A DNA stretch of 64,000 nt, taken from contig NZ_CP162601.1 in NCBI RefSeq assembly GCF_040957575.1, positions 2,666,001 through 2,730,000 of the forward strand, in the 5' to 3' direction. Source of the stretch: Vibrio sp. HB236076 (GTDB taxonomy: Bacteria > Pseudomonadota > Gammaproteobacteria > Enterobacterales > Vibrionaceae). Below the pieces are notes generated by a model. It saw nothing but the letters and a program-made list of their open reading frames with translations, had not been told where the DNA came from and ran no database searches. Each line of letters begins with the position of its first letter. Positions within the stretch are counted from its first letter, which is position 1. Of this stretch, positions 18,220-26,499 are shown piece after piece. The position numbers and the translations under genes were made by a program.

Positions 18220-20081
18220 CAGTACATCCCAAACTTGAGTTTCGCCGCTTCTTGCAAGTCGGCAATCACGCGAAACGCGTCTTTGAGGTGCTGCCGCTCA
18301 AAGTGGCTGATCGCTTGGGGATCAATGTGGCTATCGGCCACCTTGCCATATTTTAAGGCGTCTCGTTGATGGAAAAGGCGAACCGAGAGCAAGTATTGAT
18401 ACGCTTTGACGACGTTATCACAGGTTTCTTCACTCATGATCCCCGCTTGATAGGCGGCCTGAAAGCGCCCTTCTGTGCTTTGCACATCACTGCCTGCCGC
18501 AATGCCATATACCCGAGCGAGGTCAATGATAATGTTGATGGCATTCTTTTTAATATTGAGCGTGCGCGAGTTTTCCCCAGAGGTTTCCAGTACCAAACTG
18601 TTAAAAATACCCAATGGCGGCTTAGTGCGATTGATGTCGTTAACCAAATTGGTTAAAAAGCCGCTTTGATCGGATAAGTGCTGGCCAAGAGGGCGGCGCA
18701 TTTGTGCTTCTAACTCCGCGTCGCCAACCAAGGTGCGGGTTTCGAGAAACACGGTTAGGTTGAGCAGGCTTTCGTACTCTGGGTTGCTGATCCATTTGTG
18801 GTAATACTGATTCCACACCGTGACGGGCTGACACCAGGCGGGGTTGGCGGCCATAAATCGGCCACTGCACAAGGGGTAGCCACAGCGCGCGAGGCCATTG
18901 CACACCATCATCGACAAATGTTGAAAGTACAACTTGTCGTTGCGACTGGCCTCGTTGGCCAGCACAATGGCGTTGTCTTGATCTGAGCACATGTGGACTT
19001 CATTGCGCGCCTGAGAGCCAGCGACAATCCACGCAAAACGACACGGCGGTTCACCGAGTTTATCGATGGCAATGGCGATCAAACGCCGAGTATAGGCATC
19101 CATGATCATCGACATCACTTGACCTGTCACACTCGGTACTACTTGCCCGTCCACCAGCGCCTCAAAAATCGCTTGTCGTTCCACACTGAGGTGGGCTAAT
19201 TCGCTCGTGCTGTGGCAATACTTAATTTTTTCAATCAAGAAAATGGCCTGCACGCGGTGATTTTGCACTAAGTGGTTGGTGGTCAGTAATCCTTTGACTT
19301 TATTCCCCTGGACAATCGGCAAGCATTTAATGTCGTTTTGCATCATGATCGAGGCGGCTTTCAGCACCAAATCATCGGTGTTGATGGTCATGGGATCGGG
19401 GGTCATGACCGTCGAAATCGGGGCTTGAATATCCACGCCTTCTGCTATCACCCTTAAGGTGAGATCGCGATCGGTGACCAGGCCAACAATGCGTTCTTGC
19501 TCAAACACCACCGCACACGAGGTGCGTACTTTGAGGCGCATGGTTTTGGCCACCGACTGAATCGAATCGTTAATATCCACCTTGGCAATCGCGCCGCAGG
19601 TCACCTCCTCTATCTTTTTAAAAAAGAGGCCTTTTTCTTTTTGTGACCACACCACATTGAGCGCCGATTGCAAACGAGCTTGGACTTGGAAGGCAAAGTG
19701 ATCAGCCAGTTTGGGGTCATCGTGACACAATTTGGCAATGCGCTGATAGGGAATCAAATAAAGCAGGGTATCTTCAATGGCCATCACTTGATAGTGCGGC
19801 GCATCACTGGCAGAAGAAAGCAAGCCAAAACCAAATAAATCCGCTTCCCCTAACCGAGCGCGCAAGACGCCGTCGGGCTTTCTTTGCTCCACCGAACCTC
19901 GGCGAATGACGTACAAATAGTGCGCGGGGTCTTGAGCGTGAATGACCATTTCACCACTGGAAAAGTAACGTATTTCAACTTCGCGACTGATTTCAGCCAG
20001 CGCTTTAGCAGGCAACTGATCAAAAGGGGCGACCTGTTGTAAAAAACCATCGATATGGGGTAATACGGGGTCATTCATCAT
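18219..20081 (-). CDS. cNMP-binding / CBS-pair / DUF294 nucleotidyltransferase-like protein
   Basis: 620 aa, start with GGAG upstream. Domains in order: cyclic-nucleotide-binding-like domain (about 20-140), CBS pair (about 160-285, with GLVTDRDLTLRV and TPDPMTINTDD), the DUF294 putative nucleotidyltransferase with WIVAGSQARNE and SDQDNAIV (GS-x-A-R-x-E and D-x-D, about 345-370), and the DUF294 C-terminal helical domain. It resembles GlnD-type signalling nucleotidyltransferases. With the coupled exonuclease downstream it may form a nucleotide-sensing switch; no target is known from the sequence. Cytoplasmic. Confidence 0.88.
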   Translation of the reverse strand: MMNDPVLPHIDGFLQQVAPFDQLPAKALAEISREVEIRYFSSGEMVIHAQDPAHYLYVIRRGSVEQRKPDGVLRARLGEADLFGFGLLSSASDAPHYQVMAIEDTLLYLIPYQRIAKLCHDDPKLADHFAFQVQARLQSALNVVWSQKEKGLFFKKIEEVTCGAIAKVDINDSIQSVAKTMRLKVRTSCAVVFEQERIVGLVTDRDLTLRVIAEGVDIQAPISTVMTPDPMTINTDDLVLKAASIMMQNDIKCLPIVQGNKVKGLLTTNHLVQNHRVQAIFLIEKIKYCHSTSELAHLSVERQAIFEALVDGQVVPSVTGQVMSMIMDAYTRRLIAIAIDKLGEPPCRFAWIVAGSQARNEVHMCSDQDNAIVLANEASRNDKLYFQHLSMMVCNGLARCGYPLCSGRFMAANPAWCQPVTVWNQYYHKWISNPEYESLLNLTVFLETRTLVGDAELEAQMRRPLGQHLSDQSGFLTNLVNDINRTKPPLGIFNSLVLETSGENSRTLNIKKNAINIIIDLARVYGIAAGSDVQSTEGRFQAAYQAGIMSEETCDNVVKAYQYLLSVRLFHQRDALKYGKVADSHIDPQAISHFERQHLKDAFRVIADLQEAAKLKFGMY

Positions 20082-20428
20082 CTCGACTCACTCCGGCGCC
20101 ACCAACATCAACATGCCAGATAACACACTTAATTCATTGTCAAAAAATCAATTAAATCGTTATTTTAGTTTGCCTTAAACCTCACCAAAAGCCTATGATG
20201 ATAACCGGTTTCGCCAAGGTACATCACACTTTCTAGGTTGGTCTATACTCATATTGATTATCAATGAAATGTGACGTACTCGGCCAAACCAAAAGACCAA
20301 TGGAATACACCACAAAGACACCACCTATCTGTCGCGGGTCACTCAAGTGCATTAATTTCACCACATAAAGATAACGTTTGCGATAAAATGACCGATAACA
20401 AGTGATGGCAGTCTGACAGGGCAATGCG
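20082..20428. promoter_or_regulatory. Intergenic region upstream of the cellulose operon
   Basis: 347 bp between divergent genes. It has the perfect palindrome ATTGATTATCAAT (20253-20265), whose surroundings TATTGATTATCAAT match 12 of 14 bases of the centre of a classical Fur box. No other gene or hairpin stands out. Confidence 0.35.
20253..20265. promoter_or_regulatory. Fur-like palindrome
   Basis: ATTGAT-T-ATCAAT, similar to the core of GATAATGATTATCATTATC. It lies about 165 bp upstream of the first cellulose-operon gene. Outer arms are poorly conserved, so Fur control is only a possibility. Confidence 0.3.
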
Positions 20429-20872
20429 ATGGCTTCTAAGAATAAACAAGAGATCACCGAGCAATATTGGCCACTCGATTCCAAAGAGCAATTGCATTGG
20501 GATGAGCATATCGAGGCCTTTTTAAACGCCGAAGTCAGCATGCGCCGCTTTCATGCGAGCCTGACAGTGTCTCGCTGTATCTTAGTGATGGGATTGGGCA
20601 TGTTGGTGTTTACCTTTGCCATTCCTCAATTGATGCCCGATTGGTTGTTTGTGTTTGCGTTGTTACTCAGCGGCGGCAGTTTCTTTTTGACCTTGTTGCT
20701 GATGCCTTTTGCTCGCGAAAGTCGTCGTCATCGACACCAAGTGGCGCGGTTTTTTTACCAAAACGATTTGGTCATCGAGTTTTACCCCGATGAGATTTGG
20801 TTGCGACACCGCCCTAGCTCTCAAATTATTTTTAAGACCGACGGACCGCTACATGCCTACCCATTCCAATGA
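20429..20872 (+). CDS. Small membrane protein of unknown function, first gene of cellulose operon
   Basis: 147 aa, AGGG at proper spacing before the ATG. Residues 1-40 are hydrophilic, then two hydrophobic segments (about 48-68 and 73-93) separated by a short PDW-containing turn, then a basic stretch (ARESRRHRHQVARFF) and a small C-terminal domain of about 40 residues. I do not recognise the family. It is not BcsR, BcsQ, BcsE, BcsF or BcsG by size and layout. Its end overlaps the start of bcsA by 20 bp, so it is cotranscribed and probably translationally coupled; an accessory role in the synthase complex is inferred from position only. Confidence 0.75.
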   Translation: MASKNKQEITEQYWPLDSKEQLHWDEHIEAFLNAEVSMRRFHASLTVSRCILVMGLGMLVFTFAIPQLMPDWLFVFALLLSGGSFFLTLLLMPFARESRRHRHQVARFFYQNDLVIEFYPDEIWLRHRPSSQIIFKTDGPLHAYPFQ

Positions 20873-23108
20873 TCACTCAACCAACACCGCAGCGCGCCCA
20901 ACTGCCCTGCCGTCGAGTTCTGGGTTGTTGCTCAAGACCTTTTTTGTCTGCGCCTTATTATTGCTGGTCACCTTTTCGGCCATTCCGTTAAACGCCATGT
21001 CGCAATTGAGTATGTCTTTAGTGGTCATGGCCTTTGTTTACGCCGCCTCAACCGACGCTCTGCAACACAGTCGCTGGCATGACGTCTATCGTATTATTGC
21101 CATTTTGATGAGTTGTACGCTGTCGGTGCGTTACTTAATGTGGCGCGGTTTGTACACCATGCAAAGCGAAGAAATCCTCTCTTTGATCGCGATGTGGGTT
21201 TTATTTGCGGCCGAGCTTTACTCGTTTATTATTCATATTATCGGCTGTTTTATTAACGTTTACCCATTAAACCGCCCCGAGCGAAGCTTAGAAGGCTATC
21301 GCCATGAACAGCACCCTCAAGTCGATGTGGTGATCCCCAGTTACAATGAACCCGCGGACATGCTAGAGATTACCTTGCGCGCCGCGACTATGCTCGACTA
21401 CCCTGCCGACAAGTTATCGATTCACTTACTCGATGACGGCGGCACCGATCAAAAAATCAATCAAGACAACCAGGAGGCGGCCCAAGCCGCGCTCGCGCGA
21501 CGCCAGCAGCTGCAAGCCCTGTGCGAAAAAATGGGCGCCCAATACCACACTCGCGCTAAAAATGAACACGCCAAAGCCGGTAACATCAATAGCGCTCTGG
21601 CCAATATGTCTGGTGAACTGGTGGTTATCCTAGATGCTGATCACGTACCGACGGTGGACTTTTTGGCGCGCACCGTGCCGTGGATGATTGATGACGAGGA
21701 CGTGTTTTTGGTTCAGTCCCCGCACTTTATGATCAATCCCGACCCGGTAGAGCGCAACTATTTTTCTGCTTTTGATCGCATGCCATCGGAAAACGATATG
21801 TTTTACGGTGTTATCCAAAAGGGGCTCGATTTTTGGTCGGCGACCTTCTTTTGTGGCTCTGCCGCGGTGTTGCGTCGCCGTCATTTAGATCAGGTGGGCG
21901 GGATTGCTGGGGATTCGATTACCGAAGATGCTGAAACCGCGCTTGAGCTCCACTCACTCGGTTATAAATCGGTCTACGTTGCCAAGCCAATGATCAGCGG
22001 CCTGGCGCCGGAAACCTTTGCGTCGTTTATCCAACAAAGAATTCGTTGGGCACAAGGGATGGCGCAGATCTTATTTCTCAAAAAACCCTATCTGAGAAAG
22101 GCACTCAGTTGGAAACAGCGCTTGGGTTATATGAGCTCCATTCTCTTTTGGTTTTTCCCCTTTGCGCGCTTGGTATTTTTGCTGTCTCCCTTGTTCTATC
22201 TGTTGTTGGACCTGGATTTGATCAATGCCTCCCTGCTCGAGGTATGCGCCTATACCATTCCACACATTATCATCAGTTTTCGCTTATCCCATGTCTTGTT
22301 CGGCAAAAAGCGCTGGCCTTTGGTCTCTGAATTGTATGAGCTGTTGCAATGTACCTTTATTTTCCAGGCTTTGCTGACGGTGATCAAAAACCCGCGCCAG
22401 CCGTCATTTTTAGTGACACCCAAAGGTGAAAACCTCGATAAAGATTCGATTTCCTCGCTGTCTGGGGTGTTTTATTGGTTGATCCTCTTGCTGTTGTTGG
22501 GCACCGCAGCAGGCATTTATCGCTTGGTCGAAACCACAACCAATACCGAGCTCACTTTGATTGTCTTGTTGTGGAACAGCATTAACCTGGTGCTGTGTTT
22601 GGGGCTATTGGAAGTACTGATCGAAAAAAGACAATTGCGCAAATACTCTCGCCTGCCCGCGTACGACGAAGTGACCTTATACAGCGATGATGGCGATGCT
22701 TGGCCCGGTCGCCTGGTGGATCTCAGTGTCGATGGGGCAAGAGTGATTTTAGATCCCTCCACGGCTCAACAGCATAGCGCACCATCACACTCCCCCCAAC
22801 ACGGTGAGTTACCCGAGCAATTGCTGTTGGCCAGTTTCGCCCACAGCATACACATGCCCGTGGCCATTCGCTGTGAGTCGCGGTTTTATCAACCACAGCG
22901 CGGCGAAATTGCGGTTCAATTTGTCGCCCAGAGCGATGACGATCACCAACAAATTATTGCCTTTACCCTCGGCGACAGTGCCCGCTGGGAAAACTTTCAA
23001 TCCCGACGTGCTCGCCATGTGTCATACTATTTTGGTGTAAAGCACGTATTGAGTATTGGCATAAAACCTTTATTTACCCATATATGGATGAGACTGACGC
23101 AAAGATGA
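20853..23108 (+). CDS. bcsA: Cellulose synthase catalytic subunit BcsA
   Basis: 751 aa from the ATG at 20853; the frame is open upstream to 20709 but only by running inside the previous gene. Multi-pass inner-membrane GT2 processive transferase with DD (194-195), DAD (261-263), TED (357-359) and QQRIRW (394-399), the complete catalytic set. A C-terminal PilZ domain has a RKYSR (RxxxR) motif and DLSVDG, so activity should depend on cyclic-di-GMP. It polymerises UDP-glucose into beta-1,4-glucan and pushes the chain through its own channel. Stop and bcsB start overlap (ATGA). The enzyme is slightly shorter than the enterobacterial one. Confidence 0.95.
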   Translation: MPTHSNDHSTNTAARPTALPSSSGLLLKTFFVCALLLLVTFSAIPLNAMSQLSMSLVVMAFVYAASTDALQHSRWHDVYRIIAILMSCTLSVRYLMWRGLYTMQSEEILSLIAMWVLFAAELYSFIIHIIGCFINVYPLNRPERSLEGYRHEQHPQVDVVIPSYNEPADMLEITLRAATMLDYPADKLSIHLLDDGGTDQKINQDNQEAAQAALARRQQLQALCEKMGAQYHTRAKNEHAKAGNINSALANMSGELVVILDADHVPTVDFLARTVPWMIDDEDVFLVQSPHFMINPDPVERNYFSAFDRMPSENDMFYGVIQKGLDFWSATFFCGSAAVLRRRHLDQVGGIAGDSITEDAETALELHSLGYKSVYVAKPMISGLAPETFASFIQQRIRWAQGMAQILFLKKPYLRKALSWKQRLGYMSSILFWFFPFARLVFLLSPLFYLLLDLDLINASLLEVCAYTIPHIIISFRLSHVLFGKKRWPLVSELYELLQCTFIFQALLTVIKNPRQPSFLVTPKGENLDKDSISSLSGVFYWLILLLLLGTAAGIYRLVETTTNTELTLIVLLWNSINLVLCLGLLEVLIEKRQLRKYSRLPAYDEVTLYSDDGDAWPGRLVDLSVDGARVILDPSTAQQHSAPSHSPQHGELPEQLLLASFAHSIHMPVAIRCESRFYQPQRGEIAVQFVAQSDDDHQQIIAFTLGDSARWENFQSRRARHVSYYFGVKHVLSIGIKPLFTHIWMRLTQR

Positions 23109-25405
23109 CGATACCTTTTTTAAATCACTTAAGCAGATTGTCGGCAATTCTGCTGTCCACTTTGATGGTCCTGTGGGCCAGTCAAGCACAAGCCATGGTG
23201 CATCACCATTTGCCACTCAGTCCCTTTTACGGCGGCAACAACACCTTGCGCCTCGAAGGCGAACGCGCGTCGGCCAACATTTCAATTCCCGTCTCGCCGC
23301 TTGCCTCAATAAAATCGGCTCAGTTACATCTAGAAGCCACCACGTCAATTGCGTTATTACAACGCCAATCGGTGTTGTCGATACGCTTTAACGACATTAC
23401 CATTGGTCAAATCGAGCTCAATGCCAACAAACCCCTGATTTCAGCCGACCTTTCGATACCCAAAGACTTATGGCGCGCTGAATACAACAACCTTACTTTT
23501 GCGGTCAGCCAGCACTCGCAGCTCTGCCAAGACCCCGATGCGCCTGAGCTTTGGACCGAAATTAATTTAAACCGCTCCACGCTGTCGATAGACGATGCCA
23601 TTGAAGCCAAGCCGATGCGCTTACAATCTCTGTCTGGCTTTTTTCACCCCGGTATTGGTGGCCAGCATCAAGCGGACATTTTTACCATCGACGGCGATAA
23701 AGGACTTAAGGCATTGAGCCAAAAAGCGTTGCCGTTAATTGCACAAGGGGTGGCAATTCGCGAACAATACCGCTCCGTGACCTTTACACACCATACTATC
23801 TCTCCTGCAAACGCCCCTACCGACGAATCGTTATCGGGCGCGAACAACAATCGACGCAGCAGTTGGTATTTACCCAAGCAAAGTCCTTTGGAGCAATTGC
23901 ACATTGTGGCGGCCACCCGTGAGGCGTTAAAGCCCTTGGTCAGTGACCGCGTCTATCAACAAATCAATGGGCCTTTCTTGCTCATTCAGCAAACCCCAAC
24001 GGCTGAGGGGGTCACCCAAAGCGCATCCGCCCGCGAACGCCATTACCGTTTATTGGTCTCAGGGGTGACGGCCGACGATGTGATCCAAGCTGCCGATACA
24101 CTTGCTCATATGGATGACGTGCTCAACCCCGATGATCAACTGACCATCTTGAGCCAACACAACTCGGCAGAAACCTTAGATCAGCAGCGCATGGTACTTC
24201 ACCCAGGAAAAACCTATGCCTTTAGTCAGCTCGGGCAAGCGCCGCTGTATTTCACCGGTCGCGGCAGCTTTAGCCAAAATATGACCGTGCGCCTACCCGC
24301 CGATTTTTACCCCGCCGAAAACGCCAAGATCAAATTGTCACTCAACTTTGGTTATGGCGCTGGGTTTGGCACTGGGTCAATTTTAAATATTTCCGTCAAT
24401 GGCGATGTGGTGCATTCGGTGCCGCTCGATGAAGTGCAAGGCCACGCTTACCGAGACTTCGTGTTTACCATCCCCGCACGCTACTTTAGCGGTGGCTTTA
24501 ACAACCTCAACTTTTACGTCAACCAAAATACCCCGCAAGTCTCGGGCCAATGTACCGATGTCTACGGCGGTTATTTGCGCTTTAACCTCAACAATACCTC
24601 GGAAATCACCATTCCCGAAGCCTCGCACATCGCCCGCCAACCCGATTTGCGCTTAATGACACAAACAGGCTATCCCTTTGCTCAGTTTAATAATCAGGAA
24701 GTCAGTAACATTTACCTGGCCAGTCCCGCCATGCTGTCACCAGCTTTGACGCTGATCGGGAAAATGGCGCAATCGGCGGGCAACATTTTGCCTAACCTTA
24801 CGATAGAAAATACCATTCCTGAGCAGCTTTCAGCCAATGCCATTGTGCTGGCTACCCCAGAGCAATTAAGCCCAGCCTTGTTTGACAATGTCACCACATC
24901 GATTACCAAAACCAAAAACTGGGCGTATCGATTGCAAAACACCCTGTATAACTTGGTCGCTCAACAGCCGTTGGACTCTCAGGCTGAACCGATTGCCGCC
25001 AGCTCTTTTACTGAGCAAAAAAGCAGTTTAGGCCCATTGTCGATTTTACTCGGCACCAAAAACCCTCTATCTGAGCGCGTGGGCACACTCGTTATCCTCA
25101 CCGCTGACAGTGCTGAACTGCTCAAAAAGCGCACGGAAGAGTTGGTTGACAATCAAATGTGGGGACAGATCCACGGTGACTTTTTTGCTTGGCAAAGCGG
25201 CGAAAAGCCCGCCTTGGTGATGCAAACCTCGGCACCTTACAACATAGGGCACGAAGAAACCTTTATGGAAATTCGCGCCTGGCTGTCGCAAAATCCTTGG
25301 TACTGGTTGCTCATTACTGTGAGTTTAGTGATTCTCGTTGCGATATTGGCGTTTATTTTACTCAAGCGCAAACACCGTCAGGTGGAAGAACAATGGCAAC
25401 AATAA
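23105..25405 (+). CDS. bcsB: Cellulose synthase periplasmic subunit BcsB
   Basis: 766 aa from the ATG at 23105, which overlaps the bcsA stop; a frame start at 23084 lies inside bcsA. Signal peptide to about residue 30 (WASQAQA), large periplasmic part with two carbohydrate-binding/flavodoxin-like repeats typical of BcsB, and a single C-terminal anchor (WYWLLITVSLVILVAILAFI) followed by a basic tail. It forms the inner-membrane complex with BcsA and guides the glucan across the periplasm. Overlaps bcsZ by 13 bp. Confidence 0.93.
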   Translation: MTIPFLNHLSRLSAILLSTLMVLWASQAQAMVHHHLPLSPFYGGNNTLRLEGERASANISIPVSPLASIKSAQLHLEATTSIALLQRQSVLSIRFNDITIGQIELNANKPLISADLSIPKDLWRAEYNNLTFAVSQHSQLCQDPDAPELWTEINLNRSTLSIDDAIEAKPMRLQSLSGFFHPGIGGQHQADIFTIDGDKGLKALSQKALPLIAQGVAIREQYRSVTFTHHTISPANAPTDESLSGANNNRRSSWYLPKQSPLEQLHIVAATREALKPLVSDRVYQQINGPFLLIQQTPTAEGVTQSASARERHYRLLVSGVTADDVIQAADTLAHMDDVLNPDDQLTILSQHNSAETLDQQRMVLHPGKTYAFSQLGQAPLYFTGRGSFSQNMTVRLPADFYPAENAKIKLSLNFGYGAGFGTGSILNISVNGDVVHSVPLDEVQGHAYRDFVFTIPARYFSGGFNNLNFYVNQNTPQVSGQCTDVYGGYLRFNLNNTSEITIPEASHIARQPDLRLMTQTGYPFAQFNNQEVSNIYLASPAMLSPALTLIGKMAQSAGNILPNLTIENTIPEQLSANAIVLATPEQLSPALFDNVTTSITKTKNWAYRLQNTLYNLVAQQPLDSQAEPIAASSFTEQKSSLGPLSILLGTKNPLSERVGTLVILTADSAELLKKRTEELVDNQMWGQIHGDFFAWQSGEKPALVMQTSAPYNIGHEETFMEIRAWLSQNPWYWLLITVSLVILVAILAFILLKRKHRQVEEQWQQ

Positions 25406-26499
25406 CGCCTTACCCAAGACTCAAAAACGCGCTGCTCGCCGCCTGTGTGGCGGTCGGGCTAAGTCATTGCACGCCACAGGAGCCAAGCCCGTTTCAAGAT
25501 GATTGGCAGCACTACAAAGCGCGCTTCTTGCAGCACGGGCGCGTGGTGGATACGGCCAATCAAGACATCTCTCACAGTGAGGGGCAAGGCTATGGCATGT
25601 TGTTTGCCGTCCACGCTCAAGACAAAAGCGCTTTTCGACAACTGTGGCAGTGGACACAAGCGGTACTCGCTCGCGACGATCACTTGTACAGTTGGAAATA
25701 TCAGCCGTGTCCCAGTCGTGACAAAGCCTGCGTCAGTGACAGTAACAATGCGTCTGATGGCGACATTCTCATTGCGTGGGCCTTGCTACTCGCCGCCGAG
25801 CAATGGCAAGAGCCAGATTGGCAGCAAGCCGCCCTGCAAACGTTAAACGCGGTAAAATCCAAATTGATCACGCGACGTTTTGGCCATTTAATCCTGCTGC
25901 CTGCCGAATACGGCTTTGAACCGGATAAAGCACGAGTGCAGTTGAATTTGTCTTATTGGGTGTTTCCGGCCCTAGAGCAGTTTAGCCAGCAAACTCAAGA
26001 TCCCATTTGGCATCAGTTGTACCTATCGGGAGAGCAATTGATCGAGTTGGCGCAATTTGGCCAATGGCACCTGCCGCCAGATTGGGTCATGCTCACCGAG
26101 CAAGGATTAACGCTGGAGGGGGCTTTATCGCCAGATTACGCTTATAACGCTTGTCGCATTCCTTTGTATATAGCTATGTCTGACCATGGCGATCGCGCTT
26201 TACTGACGCCTTTTCTTAATTTTTGGCAGCAAGACAAGGTGCCGGGTACCGTCAATCTGAGCGACAATTCTCACGCTGATTACACCATGAACAGTGGCAT
26301 GCAATCGATCGCCACCAGTGTCCAGCATCGGTATCAACCGCATCACAATCACCGAGACAGTCAGGCGCAAGCATCCAAATCGAACGCGGAAAATTCAGGC
26401 GTGCCTCTGCCGAGCATAGACAGCGCCAGCGATTATTACTCTGCGAGTTTAATCTTGCTGTCTCAACTTTCATTACTCAAGGAGAACCCTAAATCATGA
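25393..26499 (+). CDS. bcsZ: Periplasmic endo-beta-1,4-glucanase (GH8) BcsZ
   Basis: 368 aa from the ATG at 25393, within the end of bcsB; the same length as E. coli BcsZ. The N-terminus is a short signal-like hydrophobic run ending in LSHC, which is not a standard lipobox. GH8 features include SEGQGYGM with the probable acid E63, and NASDGDILIAWALL (D122, D124), which shape the active site. It would trim or edit the glucan during export. The stop overlaps the next gene's start (ATGA at 26496). Confidence 0.93.
   Translation: MATITPYPRLKNALLAACVAVGLSHCTPQEPSPFQDDWQHYKARFLQHGRVVDTANQDISHSEGQGYGMLFAVHAQDKSAFRQLWQWTQAVLARDDHLYSWKYQPCPSRDKACVSDSNNASDGDILIAWALLLAAEQWQEPDWQQAALQTLNAVKSKLITRRFGHLILLPAEYGFEPDKARVQLNLSYWVFPALEQFSQQTQDPIWHQLYLSGEQLIELAQFGQWHLPPDWVMLTEQGLTLEGALSPDYAYNACRIPLYIAMSDHGDRALLTPFLNFWQQDKVPGTVNLSDNSHADYTMNSGMQSIATSVQHRYQPHHNHRDSQAQASKSNAENSGVPLPSIDSASDYYSASLILLSQLSLLKENPKS

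Noticed and set aside
20709..20852. Upstream extension of bcsA
   Set aside because: Runs in another frame inside the 147-aa gene; the BcsA-like sequence begins after the ATG at 20853.
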